Below, one piece after another: positions 18,687-27,945 of a stretch of 64,000 nt of DNA (position 1 is the first letter of the stretch; every line of letters begins with the position of its first letter). The notes under the pieces are model-generated. The model was not told where the DNA came from, did no database searches, and worked only from the letters and a program-made list of their open reading frames with translations. Source of the stretch: Rhodospirillales bacterium (GTDB taxonomy: Bacteria; Pseudomonadota; Alphaproteobacteria; Kiloniellales; JACOMY01); the NCBI GenBank assembly GCA_014324045.1, contig JACOMY010000005.1, positions 1 through 64,000 on the forward strand, read 5' to 3'. Position numbers and translations under genes: made by a program.

Positions 18687-20168
18687 ATGCGCAAGAGCGG
18701 TCTGGGGTGTCGGTGGGGCGGTCCGGGTGCCTGTCTGAGAAGCAGCAGCGATAAAGGTATCGTCATCGCCCTGGCATCGATCGTCCTGGTACCGACCCCA
18801 GTCCACGCTGCGGCAGAGGGTGCGCCGCACCTGGACGGCACCGACCTTGGCTTACTGTGGGGCCTGCCTTTCGTCGGGATCTTGCTGTCAATTGCGATTT
18901 TTCCTTTGCTGGCGCCAGTCTTTTGGCACCGCAACTTCGGGCGCGTATCGGCCTTCTGGGGGCTGTTGACCGTCGTGCCCTTCGCTCTGGTTTTTGGGAT
19001 CGATCTGACGATCTTCGAGGTGCTGCATGTCGCGCTCCTCGAGTACATTCCCTTTATCATCTTGCTGTTTTCGCTCTTCACCGTCTCCGGCGGCGTGCGC
19101 CTGAAGGGGGTCTTGCGCGGGACGCCTCTGGTCAATACGGGCATGCTGTTGTTGGGCACCGTTTTGGCCAGCTGGATGGGGACGACGGGCGCGGCAATGC
19201 TGCTGATCCGCCCGATGCTGCGGGCCAATGCCTGGCGTCAACGAAAGGTGCACGTCTTCGTTTTCTTCATCTTTCTGGTCGCCAACGTCGGCGGCTCCCT
19301 GACTCCTTTAGGCGATCCGCCGCTCTTTCTAGGATTCCTGAAGGGCGTCTCCTTCTTCTGGACCACGGCGCACATGTTTGTGCCGATGCTGGTGGTTGCA
19401 ATCCCGCTGCTGGTTATCTTTTTCGTCTTCGACAGCATTATGATGCGCCGCGAAAGGGTGAGCGCGGCGCCGATGGAGACCCGTGCGGAAGGTGAGAAGC
19501 TGGGCTTGGAAGGCAGCATTAACCTGCTGCTGTTGGCAGGTGTGATCGGCGCCGTTCTGATGTCGGGTGTCTGGTCGCCGGAGTTTACGTTCAACATCTA
19601 CCATGTTCATGTGGAACTACAGAATGTCGTGCGCGATGTCCTGCTGATCGGGGTGGCGATTCTCTCTCTCGTGCTCACCGATAACGAAAGCCGCAAGGCC
19701 AATGCCTTCAGCTGGTTTCCTATTGTTGAGGTAGCGAAACTCTTTGCCGGAATCTTCATCACCATCTTCCCAGTGATCGCCATGCTCAAGTCCGGAACCG
19801 AAGGGGCCTTGGGCTTGATCGTGGAGGCGGTTTCCGACGGCGATCAGCCGAACAATGTCATGTACTTTTGGATCACCGGAATCCTCTCGTCCTTCCTGGA
19901 TAATGCCCCGACCTATTTGGTGTTCTTCAACACGGCTGGTGGCGATGCGGCCACGCTCATGGGTCCTCTGGGGAACACCTTGCTGGCGATCTCTTGCGGC
20001 GCCGTCTTCATGGGCGCCAACAGTTATATCGGCAACGCCCCGAATTTCATGGTCCGGTCGATCTGCGAGGATCGGGGCGTCCGCATGCCCAGCTTCTTCG
20101 GGTACATGATCTGGTCGGGCCTGATCCTCATGCCGCTCTTCGTCGTCGTGACCCTGCTGTTCTTCTAG
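18687..20168 (+). CDS. NhaD-type sodium:proton antiporter
   Basis: A 493-aa inner-membrane carrier of the ion-transporter superfamily. An N-terminal hydrophobic stretch is followed by about a dozen membrane helices. The family re-entrant motifs are present twice: GGSLTPLGDPPLFLGFL near residue 210 and GANSYIGNAPNFM near 445, with FLDNAPTYLVFF before the second. This is the pattern of NhaD and its relatives, which export Na+ in exchange for protons. I chose ATG 18687, behind GAGGGGGG, over the TTG at 18666. The stop is 1 nt from the end of the convergent stress-protein gene. Confidence 0.8.
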   Translation: MRKSGLGCRWGGPGACLRSSSDKGIVIALASIVLVPTPVHAAAEGAPHLDGTDLGLLWGLPFVGILLSIAIFPLLAPVFWHRNFGRVSAFWGLLTVVPFALVFGIDLTIFEVLHVALLEYIPFIILLFSLFTVSGGVRLKGVLRGTPLVNTGMLLLGTVLASWMGTTGAAMLLIRPMLRANAWRQRKVHVFVFFIFLVANVGGSLTPLGDPPLFLGFLKGVSFFWTTAHMFVPMLVVAIPLLVIFFVFDSIMMRRERVSAAPMETRAEGEKLGLEGSINLLLLAGVIGAVLMSGVWSPEFTFNIYHVHVELQNVVRDVLLIGVAILSLVLTDNESRKANAFSWFPIVEVAKLFAGIFITIFPVIAMLKSGTEGALGLIVEAVSDGDQPNNVMYFWITGILSSFLDNAPTYLVFFNTAGGDAATLMGPLGNTLLAISCGAVFMGANSYIGNAPNFMVRSICEDRGVRMPSFFGYMIWSGLILMPLFVVVTLLFF

Positions 20169-20169
20169 A

Positions 20170-21009
20170 TCAATGCGAGAGCAGAAGCGGGATGGCGGCG
20201 TGGCGCAGCAGATGGCGGGTGACACCGCCGAAAAGAATCTCACGGATGCGTGAGCGGCCATAGGCGCCGGCGATCAGCAGGTCGCAGTCGTGGGCCGCGG
20301 CCATGGCGAGCAGGGTTTCGCCGACGCTGTGCTGCTCCGTCAGATCGATCGAGGCGAACTGGATGCCCTGCCGCTCAAGGTACTGCATGATCTCCAGGGT
20401 GGAGCTTGCATCTTCGGCACTAGGTTTTACCGTCCCGATCAGGACCGTCTCTGCCCTGTGCAGGATGGCGAGAGAATCGCGCACGGCGCGCACGGCCCCT
20501 TTGTTTGCCTTCCAGGCGATCAGCACGCGCTTCGGTGTCCAGTTATTCTCAAACCCCTTATTCTCAAACCCTGGGGGTAGCACCATGACCGGCAGGCCGG
20601 AGTTCACGATCACCTCTTCGGCCAGGCGGGTGCGCAGCTTGTCTTCCAGGTGCTGATCCGTGGGGCGGGTAACGATCAGCAGGTCGGCGGCGTGGGCGTG
20701 GCGCGCCATGGCGTCCAGATACTCGTCGTCAGCGACGATCCATTCGTGGGCAATGCCGCGGTGCTCGCAATAGTCGGCGAATTCCTGTTCAACCTCGGCA
20801 GCGTGGCGCTTCGCACTCTCGTAGGCTTCCTCCAGGAACACGGGCGAGACGCTGCGGCCGGCGATGTGCTGTAGCCGATCCGAGGACCGGGTGATGTAGA
20901 GCGCCGTCAGGAAAGCGCCGTGCTGTTCTGCGAGGCTCTTGGCAACCTCCATGCGCGTGGCGTGGTCCCGGTCGTTGGTCAAGTGCACCACGATGGTCTT
21001 TAGTGCCAT
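20170..21009 (-). CDS. Universal stress protein, tandem UspA domains
   Basis: A 279-aa cytoplasmic protein with two UspA folds. The first (1 to about 145) begins MALKTIVVHLTND and ends EVIVNSGLPVMVLPPG; the second begins TPKRVLIAWKANKGAVRA and ends with the ATP-binding-type GAYGRSRIREILFGGVTRHLL and IPLLLS. The G-2x-G-9x-G(S/T) pattern is visible in the second domain. The linker contains a 5-residue duplication (GFENK-GFENN). ATG 21009 has GAGGGAGGG upstream. It is convergent with the antiporter gene, with almost no spacer. Confidence 0.87.
   Translation of the reverse strand: MALKTIVVHLTNDRDHATRMEVAKSLAEQHGAFLTALYITRSSDRLQHIAGRSVSPVFLEEAYESAKRHAAEVEQEFADYCEHRGIAHEWIVADDEYLDAMARHAHAADLLIVTRPTDQHLEDKLRTRLAEEVIVNSGLPVMVLPPGFENKGFENNWTPKRVLIAWKANKGAVRAVRDSLAILHRAETVLIGTVKPSAEDASSTLEIMQYLERQGIQFASIDLTEQHSVGETLLAMAAAHDCDLLIAGAYGRSRIREILFGGVTRHLLRHAAIPLLLSH
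20543..20572. repeat. 15-bp in-frame tandem duplication in the Usp linker
   Basis: TTATTCTCAAACCCC is followed at once by TTATTCTCAAACCCT (14 of 15 identical). It adds five codons to the linker between the two UspA domains without breaking the frame. Confidence 0.85.
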
Positions 21010-21144
21010 AGCAAGCCCTCCCTCGCCCGATCCTGCGCTTTCCAAGCCTACACCTCTTCGATCTTCAAGCTAGACGGACCGCAGGCCACCCGCAACTCCC
21101 CGGCAACCCTTGACCCACTGTGGGGGCCGGTCACATCAAGGGCT

Positions 21145-22308
21145 ATGCAGGCTGCTTCTTCTCCTCTTTCTGCCCGTTCCATTTTACCGTCGGCCAAGCC
21201 ACGTCTGATCGGCAACGAGATCTATCGCGACTCCAGCTATGGCAGCCGGCATCCCCTGGCAATTCCACGAGTCTCGCTCACTTTGGATCTCATAGCCGCG
21301 CTGGGGTGGATCGAAGAGGGCCACTATCTGGACTGTGCGCAAGCGGAGGTTGCCCAGTTGCGGCGTTTCCACGATCCGGACTATCTGGAGGCGCTGCAGC
21401 GCGCCGAGCGCCTAGGCGGGCTTTCCGTCGAAGACAAAGAGCGTTACCGCATCGGTCGCGACGGCAATCCTATCTTCAAAGAGGTCTTTGCGCGGCCGGC
21501 AACGGCCTGCGGCGCTTCGCTGGCAGCGGCCCAACTGGTTGCCGAGAGCGGCATCGTCTTCAGCCCCGCCGGCGGCACGCACCACGGCCGTCCCGATCGG
21601 GCCAGCGGCTTTTGCTATCTGAACGACCCGGTCCTGGCGATCCTGGCATTGTTGGATCGCAGTGTAGCGCCGATCTTCTATCTGGACATCGACGCCCATC
21701 ACGGCGACGGGGTACAGGATGCCTTTGCCGAGGACCCGCGGGTCTGGACCGTCTCGCTGCACGAGTCCGGCCGCTGGCCGCATCGTCCGCCGGCCGCGGC
21801 CGGCGGGCTGGAGGACCGCGGCGGCGGCCAGGCGCGTAACCTGCCGCTGCCCCGCGGCTTCAACGATTCGGAGATGGAGTTCCTGCTTGAGGCTGCCGTC
21901 CTGCCGCTGATCGAGCGGGTTGAGCCGGCAGCTCTGGTTCTGCAATGCGGAGTCGACGGCCTGGCAGACGATCCCATGAGCAAGCTGTCGCTGTCCAACC
22001 GGGGCATTTGGCAGGCGGTGGCCGCGGTTCGGGGGCTGGCGCCCCGCCTGATCGTCTTGGGGGGTGGCGGCTACAATCCCTGGTCCTTGGCGCGGGCCTG
22101 GGCCGGCATCTGGGGATGCTTGACCGGGCGGGCGATTCCGGAGAGGTTGGGGGAGAGGGCGCGTGCCCTGCTGGAGGGTGTTACTTGGCACCACAGTTGG
22201 GGACGCGATCCCAAGACGCGCTGGCTCGAAGAGTTAGCCGATCCCCCCAACCGCGGACCGCTGAGCGAGGCGGTGCGCGCCTTGCCGAAGGCGGTTCTGG
22301 CCCCATGA
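21145..22308 (+). CDS. Histone deacetylase-family (AcuC/acetylpolyamine-type) amidohydrolase
   Basis: A 387-aa zinc amidohydrolase of the HDAC superfamily. Visible active-site elements are THHGRPDRASGFCYLND (catalytic histidines and substrate loop), YLDIDAHHGDGVQ (zinc ligands Asp and His), LQCGVDGLADDPM (third zinc ligand Asp region) and LGGGGYNPWSLARAW. Bacterial members remove acetyl groups from lysine side chains, acetoin-utilisation proteins or polyamines; the sequence does not tell which. The 3' end overlaps the DUF192 gene by 4 nt (ATGA). Confidence 0.87.
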   Translation: MQAASSPLSARSILPSAKPRLIGNEIYRDSSYGSRHPLAIPRVSLTLDLIAALGWIEEGHYLDCAQAEVAQLRRFHDPDYLEALQRAERLGGLSVEDKERYRIGRDGNPIFKEVFARPATACGASLAAAQLVAESGIVFSPAGGTHHGRPDRASGFCYLNDPVLAILALLDRSVAPIFYLDIDAHHGDGVQDAFAEDPRVWTVSLHESGRWPHRPPAAAGGLEDRGGGQARNLPLPRGFNDSEMEFLLEAAVLPLIERVEPAALVLQCGVDGLADDPMSKLSLSNRGIWQAVAAVRGLAPRLIVLGGGGYNPWSLARAWAGIWGCLTGRAIPERLGERARALLEGVTWHHSWGRDPKTRWLEELADPPNRGPLSEAVRALPKAVLAP

Positions 22309-22760
22309 TCCGTTTTGTTGTCCTATTGCTTCTGGCCGGCTTTGTCGTCCGAACCGCCGTGGCGGTCGAGTTCGCGCGCAGTCAGCTGGTCATCGCCACG
22401 CAGGACGGTGCGCGGCATGAGATTGCAGTTGAGTTAGCCGAGACCGACGAACAGCTTATGCAAGGCCTGATGTTCCGCGAGAACCTCGCCCTCGACAAGG
22501 GCATGCTGTTTCTCTATCCGGCCGACCGCATTCCACAGATGTGGATGCGCAACACCCCGATCCCCTTGGACATGCTGTTCTTGAGCGGGGACGGAGAAGT
22601 CCTGGCCACGGCCAACAACGCGGTGCCGTATTCGGAGGCGATCATTTCGCCTGGCATTCCGGCCGCCGCCGTGCTGGAACTGAACGGCGAGGCCATCGAG
22701 GTTTTGGGTATCGAGCCGGGCGACCGGGTCGAGCACCCGCGGCTTTCGAGAGGCCAGTAA
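22305..22760 (+). CDS. DUF192 secreted protein
   Basis: A 151-aa protein with an N-terminal signal peptide (FVVLLLLAGFVVRTAVA) and a DUF192 domain: ETDEQLMQGLMFRENL, KGMLFLYP, MWMRNTPIPLDMLFL and the closing VLELNGE. DUF192 proteins are small periplasmic beta-barrel proteins of unknown function. It overlaps the HDAC-like gene by ATGA, so the two are co-translated, though no functional link is known. Confidence 0.88.
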   Translation: MIRFVVLLLLAGFVVRTAVAVEFARSQLVIATQDGARHEIAVELAETDEQLMQGLMFRENLALDKGMLFLYPADRIPQMWMRNTPIPLDMLFLSGDGEVLATANNAVPYSEAIISPGIPAAAVLELNGEAIEVLGIEPGDRVEHPRLSRGQ

Positions 22761-22824
22761 CAAGACGTTTGCGCGTTCCCTGCGACTGGCGGATCTCCGT
22801 CTGCGGTAGCTCCATCGAGCATGC

Positions 22825-23391
22825 TCAGTCCTTCGCTCGCTCGACGTAGCTGCCGTTGGCAGTCGAAATCACCACGCGGGTGCCGACGCCGATGTGGGGC
22901 GGCACCATGGTGCGCGCGCCGTTATCCAGCACCGCCGGCTTGAAGGACGAGCTGACCGTCTGTCCCTTGATCACCGGCTCGGTCTCGGTGACCTCCAGGG
23001 TCACCCGCGCGGGCAGTTCGATGCTGACTGGGACGCCTTCGTGGGTGCGTATGCTGCATATCATGCCGTCTTGCAGAAACACGGCCTGCTCGCCGACAAT
23101 GTCCTTCGCAACGCTCAGCTGCTCGTAGGTCTCGCTGTTCATGAAGGCGAAGCTGTCGCCTTCGTCGTAGAGATACTGGAAGTCGCCCTCGTCGATGAAA
23201 GCGCGCTCCACCTGCTCTTGGGTGCGGTAGCGTTCCGTTACCTTGACCCCGTCGGAGAGGCGGCGCATCTCGACCTGCGTGACCGGGGTGCCTTTGCCCG
23301 GCTGGATGTTGTCGGCCTTGAGGATGGCATAGAGCTTGCCGCCGACCTCGACGACATTACCCGTGCGCAACTGGTTGGCGTTGACCTTCAC
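22825..23391 (-). CDS. efp: Translation elongation factor P
   Basis: A 188-aa EF-P with its three beta-barrel domains. The modifiable lysine lies in the loop [11 protein letters not shown] (Lys33 in this numbering), and the conserved ERTYRTQEQ-type segment is present. EF-P relieves ribosome stalling at polyproline stretches. The start is GTG at 23391 ([14 protein letters not shown]). The divergent neighbour epmA encodes the ligase that modifies this lysine with beta-lysine. The PGKG loop fits that EpmA-type modification. Confidence 0.96.
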   Translation of the reverse strand: MKVNANQLRTGNVVEVGGKLYAILKADNIQPGKGTPVTQVEMRRLSDGVKVTERYRTQEQVERAFIDEGDFQYLYDEGDSFAFMNSETYEQLSVAKDIVGEQAVFLQDGMICSIRTHEGVPVSIELPARVTLEVTETEPVIKGQTVSSSFKPAVLDNGARTMVPPHIGVGTRVVISTANGSYVERAKD

Positions 23392-23500
23392 GAGGGGAAG
23401 ATCCTTTCGATGTTCCTAGATTGCGGCTGTCCGATGGACGGTCTTAGCAGCTTGACCCGACAGCGCCAAGGGGGCGCCGCCGCGGAGGGGCTTGCGTGTC

Positions 23501-24544
23501 ATGGATAAGGCGGATTTACTCTGGTGGGCACCGGAGCATTATGCCCGGCGACGCCCGCGCCTGCTAAAGCGTCAGCGAGCCTTGGCGGCGCTCAGAAGCT
23601 TCTTCGCGGCACGGGATTTCGTGGAGGTTGAAACCCCTACGCTGCAGATCTCGCCGGGCCTGGAGCCGCATTTGCAAGCCTTCGAAACCAGCCTGGCCGC
23701 CCCTGACGGTCGCCGTCGGCGGCGTTATCTGCACACCTCGCCAGAGTTCACCTGCAAGAAGCTTTTGGCAGCAGGTGAGCGGCGGCTCTTCACCCTGGCC
23801 AGGGTCTTTCGTAACGGCGAAGCTGCTGCCACGCATCACCCGGAGTTCACCCTGCTGGAGTGGTATCGGGCCGAGCCCGACCTTACGCGGATTATGGAGG
23901 ACTGCATCGGTCTGTTGCGCTGCTTGGCCGAAGCCTTGGAGATACCGGCTCTCACCTGGCAGGGACGGAACATCGATCCCTTCCAGCCGTTCGAGCGCCT
24001 CTCCGTCCAAGAAGCCTTCGAGCATTATGCCGGCATCGATCTTCTCGCCACGGTACCCGATCCTTTGGCCCCCAATACCGCCTATCTCCGCCAGGCTGCC
24101 AGACGGATCGGTATTCGTGTCGCTGACGACGATTCCTGGGCCGACTTGGTGACCAAGATTCAGTTGGACTGCATTGAGCTTAATCTGGGGACCGAGCGAG
24201 CCACCTTTCTAACCGATTACCCGCTTCCCTTGGCCGCGCTTGCCCGCCCTAATCCCGCCGATCCCCGTCTGGCGGAACGCTTCGAACTCTATGTCGGCGG
24301 TCTGGAGTTAGCCAATGCCTTTGGCGAACTCAACGATCCGGTGGAGCAACGCCGGCGCTTCGAGGCCGATATGGAACTAAAGGAGAGGCTCTACGGCGAG
24401 CGCTATCCGATTGACGAGGATTTCTTGAAAGCTCTCCCCTTTATGCCACCGGCCTGCGGCATCGCCTTGGGGATCGACCGCTTGGCGATGCTCATGACCG
24501 GCGCAGACACGATAGAAGAGGTGCTCTGGGCACCTGTGCGGTGA
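23501..24544 (+). CDS. epmA: EF-P--(R)-beta-lysine ligase EpmA (GenX/YjeA/PoxA)
   Basis: A 347-aa class II lysyl-tRNA synthetase paralogue that lacks the anticodon-binding domain. Motif 2 is seen as LARVFRNGE with HHPEFTLLEWY, and motif 3 as CGIALGIDRLAMLM. The protein attaches (R)-beta-lysine to EF-P. I chose ATG 23501 with GGAGGGG ten bases before it rather than the TTG at 23492. It is divergent from efp across about 110 bp. The beta-lysine-forming EpmB is not in the window. Confidence 0.93.
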   Translation: MDKADLLWWAPEHYARRRPRLLKRQRALAALRSFFAARDFVEVETPTLQISPGLEPHLQAFETSLAAPDGRRRRRYLHTSPEFTCKKLLAAGERRLFTLARVFRNGEAAATHHPEFTLLEWYRAEPDLTRIMEDCIGLLRCLAEALEIPALTWQGRNIDPFQPFERLSVQEAFEHYAGIDLLATVPDPLAPNTAYLRQAARRIGIRVADDDSWADLVTKIQLDCIELNLGTERATFLTDYPLPLAALARPNPADPRLAERFELYVGGLELANAFGELNDPVEQRRRFEADMELKERLYGERYPIDEDFLKALPFMPPACGIALGIDRLAMLMTGADTIEEVLWAPVR

Positions 24545-24679
24545 ACCGGAGACCCCCAGCCCTTTCAGCATGGCACCGGCCGGTAACTGCTCGTTCCCCG
24601 GTGTCGAGTGTCGTCAGGTAAAACTTTGGCCTTGTGTGGCTCCCTTCAAAGGAGGAACCACGACGGGCGAACAGAGCGC

Positions 24680-25783
24680 CTAATCCAGGCGGCTGACGGC
24701 ATAGCTTGAGCGGGCTAGCCATTCGGGATGCGGCTCTACACCCCAGCCCGGACGATCACTTACCTCTGCCTTGCCTTCCACGATACCATAAGGGTCCTCC
24801 AGGAACAGCCCCTCCTGCCAAGGATAGTAGTCGCGCCCCTCGATGGAGAACTCCAGGTACTTGCCGGCGTTCGGCAGTGCCCGCAGCAGATGCATGGTGA
24901 AGAGGGTCACCAGCGAAAGGTTGGCGCAGTGCGGCGTGACCGGCAGCCCGGCGGCCTCCGCCATTTGGGCGACGCGCAGGGTACGGCATACTCCGCCCAG
25001 ATAGCAGATGTCCGGTTGCACGATGTCCACGGCCCGCATGTCGATCATGCGGCGCCAGATCGTTAAGTCGCAATCCTGCTCGCCGCCGGTGACGTCGATG
25101 TCGAGGGCCTCGGTAACCTGCTTAGTCTGCTCCAATTCCCAATAGGGGCAGGGCTCTTCGTAATGCACCATGCCGTGATCTTGCATCAGATACCCGATCT
25201 CGATTGCGCGCTGTGGGGTGAAGCAGGAGTTAGCGTCTGCCATTAGGTCTACCCCGTCTCCTAAGGCCTTGCGGACGGTCGGGACGATGGCTTCGCTGCG
25301 GCCCGGCCATTCGTCTCGATTGCGCCCGACCTCGGCGCCGACCCGGAATTTGAAGGCGTCGAAGCCTTGCGTGTCGCGCAGGGCCTTGAAACGCTCGGCC
25401 TCCTGCTCTGGCGTGATGTGGCGCTGCATGGAGGAGGCATAGGCCCTGATCGGTCCCGGCGATCCGCCGAGCAGACTGGCGACCGGTTTCCCCACCTGCT
25501 TGCCGCGGAGATCCCAGATTGCCGTATCCAGGCCGGCCAGCGCCCGGCAGAGGTAGGAGCCCGGGAACTTGTGCTCTCGCTCGGTAATCAGGTCCAGATG
25601 GCCGTCCAGGTCGGCAATCTCGACGCCCAGAGACCAAGGCGCTACCTGGCGATGGAGCACGGTCGAGGCGATATCGGCGTTGTAGGTGGATACCTGCCCC
25701 CAACCACTGGCACCGGTTTCGTCGGTAATCCTGACGAAGCCGACATACCGGTTGCAAAAGGTCTCAATGCTGTGCAGCTGCAT
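24680..25783 (-). CDS. Enolase-superfamily (mandelate racemase-like) dehydratase
   Basis: A 367-aa protein with an N-terminal capping domain and a TIM barrel of the mandelate racemase group. Metal ligands are in LMADANSCF, VHYEEPCPYWE and VTGGEQDCD; the general acid/base candidates are Lys in AFKFRVGAE and His in VTPHCANLSL, with Asp in VQPDICYLGG. Such enzymes dehydrate sugar acids (galactonate, gluconate and similar) or racemise related acids. It ends 26 nt from the GMC oxidoreductase, downstream of it on the same strand, which suggests a sugar-oxidation unit; the true substrate is unknown. Confidence 0.83.
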   Translation of the reverse strand: MQLHSIETFCNRYVGFVRITDETGASGWGQVSTYNADIASTVLHRQVAPWSLGVEIADLDGHLDLITEREHKFPGSYLCRALAGLDTAIWDLRGKQVGKPVASLLGGSPGPIRAYASSMQRHITPEQEAERFKALRDTQGFDAFKFRVGAEVGRNRDEWPGRSEAIVPTVRKALGDGVDLMADANSCFTPQRAIEIGYLMQDHGMVHYEEPCPYWELEQTKQVTEALDIDVTGGEQDCDLTIWRRMIDMRAVDIVQPDICYLGGVCRTLRVAQMAEAAGLPVTPHCANLSLVTLFTMHLLRALPNAGKYLEFSIEGRDYYPWQEGLFLEDPYGIVEGKAEVSDRPGWGVEPHPEWLARSSYAVSRLD

Positions 25784-25809
25784 GGTCGATCTCCCAACGG
25801 TGCTGCGGT

Positions 25810-27426
25810 TTAGGCGGCATCTTCGAGAATAAGGCTGGCGCCCTTGTGCCCGATCATCATTGAGGGGGCGTTGATGTTGCCCGAAGGAATCAGAGGCATA
25901 ATCGAGGCATCGATGACGCGCAGGCCCTCGAGCCCGTGAACCTTGAGGCGTGGGTCTACGACCGCGCGTGCCGGCCCGGGCCCCATCGCGCAGGTTCCGC
26001 AGGGGTGATAGATGGTCTTGGCGTTCTCACGGACATACTGGGTTAGGATCGTTTCGTCCTCGACCTCGGAGCCAGGTTTGACCTGGCGTCGGATGATCGC
26101 TTTCATGGCCTTGCCGGCCGCGATTCGGCGAAGGATGCGCGCCGAGGCCACCAACTCCGAGAGATCCTCTCGGTCCGTGAGATAGTTTGGCTGTATCTTG
26201 GGGACGGCCCAAGGATCGGCTGCCGCGAGCGCAATGGTCCCTCGGCTCCTGGGGTGGCAGTTGGAGGCACCCAGTAGAAAGCCGGAGAAAGGATCGGGCT
26301 GCATCATGGGGCGCGTGCCCTGGGGCACAGTCGTATAGCTCAGCGGTGAGAAATAGAGCTGCAGATTGGGGCGGTTGCGGGTTGCATCGCTGTGTACGAA
26401 ACCGCCGGCCTGATTGACGCTCAACGACAGAGGGCCGTCGCAGCGAAGAAGATAGCGTAAGACGCTTTCGGCGCGACCGCGCCAAGAGCGCAGCACGTCG
26501 TTCAGGGTAGGCTGGGTTGCTTCGTAATAGAGATCGTAGCCTATGTGGTCTTGCAGATTCTGTCCCACCTCCGGGCTGTCAAGCAAGACCTCAATGCCGT
26601 GCGCGCGCAGAAGGGCGCCGGGACCGATGCCGGAGAGCTGGAGGAGTTGCGGGCTGTTGACGGCGCCAGCCGCCAGAATAACCTCGCGCCGCGCCTTGAG
26701 TGCGGTGGCCTTGCCGCGGCGGTGGAGGCGAATACCTGTGGCCTTGCGGCCGTCGAACAGGACCTGCAAGACGCGCGCCTTGGTCAGCACCCGCAGATTC
26801 TTGCGCCGCATCGCGGGATGCAGGAAGGCGGTTGCCGCCGAACAGCGGTAGCCGCCTCGCGTCGTCAACTGATAGATTCCCAGACCGTTCTGTCGCACGC
26901 CGTTGAAGTCCGGGTTCATGGCAAGCCCAGCTTCCTTGCCGGCGGCCAGAAAGGCGTTGCAGAGAGGATGAACCTGATGGGCGGTGCTGGTGACCGTCAG
27001 GGGGCCGCCTTGGCCGCGCAGCGCATCGGCACCGGCCAGATTGTCCTCCATCTGCTTGAAATGCGGAAGCAGATCTTGAAAGCCCCATCCCGGATTGCCC
27101 AGATCGCGCCAGCCATCGTAGTCCTCTGCCTGACCGCGGATGAAGACCATTGCATTGATGGAACTGGATCCACCCAGGACCTTACCACGCGGCCAGTAGG
27201 CCGGCTGACCGTCGGTCCCAGGCACTGGTTCCGTTTTGTATTTCCAGTTGAGGCCATCGTGATAGAAGGCTTTGCCGTAGCCAATGGGTATGCGCACCCA
27301 GAGATGGCGGTCGCTGCCGCCTGCCTCCAGGACAACGACGGAGAACCGCCCATCCGCGCTGAGGCGATCGGCCAGAACGCAGCCGGCGGAACCGGCGCCG
27401 ACGATAATGTAGTCCGCTTCCTCCAT
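25810..27426 (-). CDS. GMC-family FAD oxidoreductase (choline dehydrogenase-like)
   Basis: A 538-aa flavoprotein. The dinucleotide-binding site is DYIIVGAGSAGCVLADRLS at the N-terminus, the GMC signatures are GKVLGGSSSINAMVFIRG and AAGAVNSPQLLQLSGIG, and the C-terminal active site contains HPCGTCAMGPG and IPSGNINAPSMMIGHKGA. These enzymes oxidise alcohols (choline, polyethylene glycol, sugars) and pass electrons to the respiratory chain. The closeness to the enolase-type dehydratase suggests a sugar or polyol as substrate. No signal peptide is seen. Confidence 0.88.
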   Translation of the reverse strand: MEEADYIIVGAGSAGCVLADRLSADGRFSVVVLEAGGSDRHLWVRIPIGYGKAFYHDGLNWKYKTEPVPGTDGQPAYWPRGKVLGGSSSINAMVFIRGQAEDYDGWRDLGNPGWGFQDLLPHFKQMEDNLAGADALRGQGGPLTVTSTAHQVHPLCNAFLAAGKEAGLAMNPDFNGVRQNGLGIYQLTTRGGYRCSAATAFLHPAMRRKNLRVLTKARVLQVLFDGRKATGIRLHRRGKATALKARREVILAAGAVNSPQLLQLSGIGPGALLRAHGIEVLLDSPEVGQNLQDHIGYDLYYEATQPTLNDVLRSWRGRAESVLRYLLRCDGPLSLSVNQAGGFVHSDATRNRPNLQLYFSPLSYTTVPQGTRPMMQPDPFSGFLLGASNCHPRSRGTIALAAADPWAVPKIQPNYLTDREDLSELVASARILRRIAAGKAMKAIIRRQVKPGSEVEDETILTQYVRENAKTIYHPCGTCAMGPGPARAVVDPRLKVHGLEGLRVIDASIMPLIPSGNINAPSMMIGHKGASLILEDAA

Positions 27427-27945
27427 GGCCGCGCGTCTCCCAAAGCGGTCCCCTAGAAAGAAAATAAAAGCGAGATTCCCTCGCTTGCGGAAGGGTCAAT
27501 TTTGCGCCTTTGCGCCGACGATCTGTTCGTTTGGCTGCGTTCCAGCCCAGCCCTTAGCCCGGATATCTCATAAGAGACAGGTGTATCGCAGCTTTGAATA
27601 TGATAAGCTTTTTCGTCGAGAGGGTGTTAATCGGACACAGAGGAAGTCCCCGTTGCCGATAGCGTTTGGTGGCACTGACCCATAAGACACCTGCTCCTTA
27701 ACTTAACAGCGAAAAAATAATGCTATCCATGCTGGATCTTGAGGGATGAGGTTGCCTGCGGCGGCGCGCGAAGGGGCGTCGCAAGGCCGGCGGATAAGCA
27801 GTGGCTGCTCAAGCAATCGGAAGGAAGTTATAGGGCAAAATTCTGGAAATTGCGGGCAGGCATGGGCTGCGTCGGCACAAGCGGCAAGAATTTCGCAATC
27901 GGCGTCGTTGCCAAGTCCCTCGCCTAGAATTCTCTCAGACGAAGG
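27427..27945. other. Intergenic region between GMC gene and acyl-CoA synthetase gene
   Basis: 519 bases without a convincing gene. It is more AT-rich in its middle (27560-27730) than the flanking genes. It holds the terminator-like hairpin at 27455-27486 and should carry the promoter of the GMC/enolase pair. Short ORFs at 27425-27685 and 27739-27949 have no recognisable content. Confidence 0.5.
27455..27486 (-). terminator. Rho-independent terminator-like hairpin
   Basis: Read on the minus strand: AAGCGAG, loop GGAAT, CTCGCTT, then TTATTTTCTTT. A perfect 7-bp stem with a U-rich tail lies between the acyl-CoA synthetase gene and the GMC gene, both minus strand. It could end read-through from upstream or attenuate the GMC transcript. 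Confidence 0.6.

Noticed and set aside
24545-24679. Possible terminator between epmA and the enolase-type gene
   Set aside because: Only an imperfect stem around GGCTCC and GGAGGAACC, without a U-tract on either strand.
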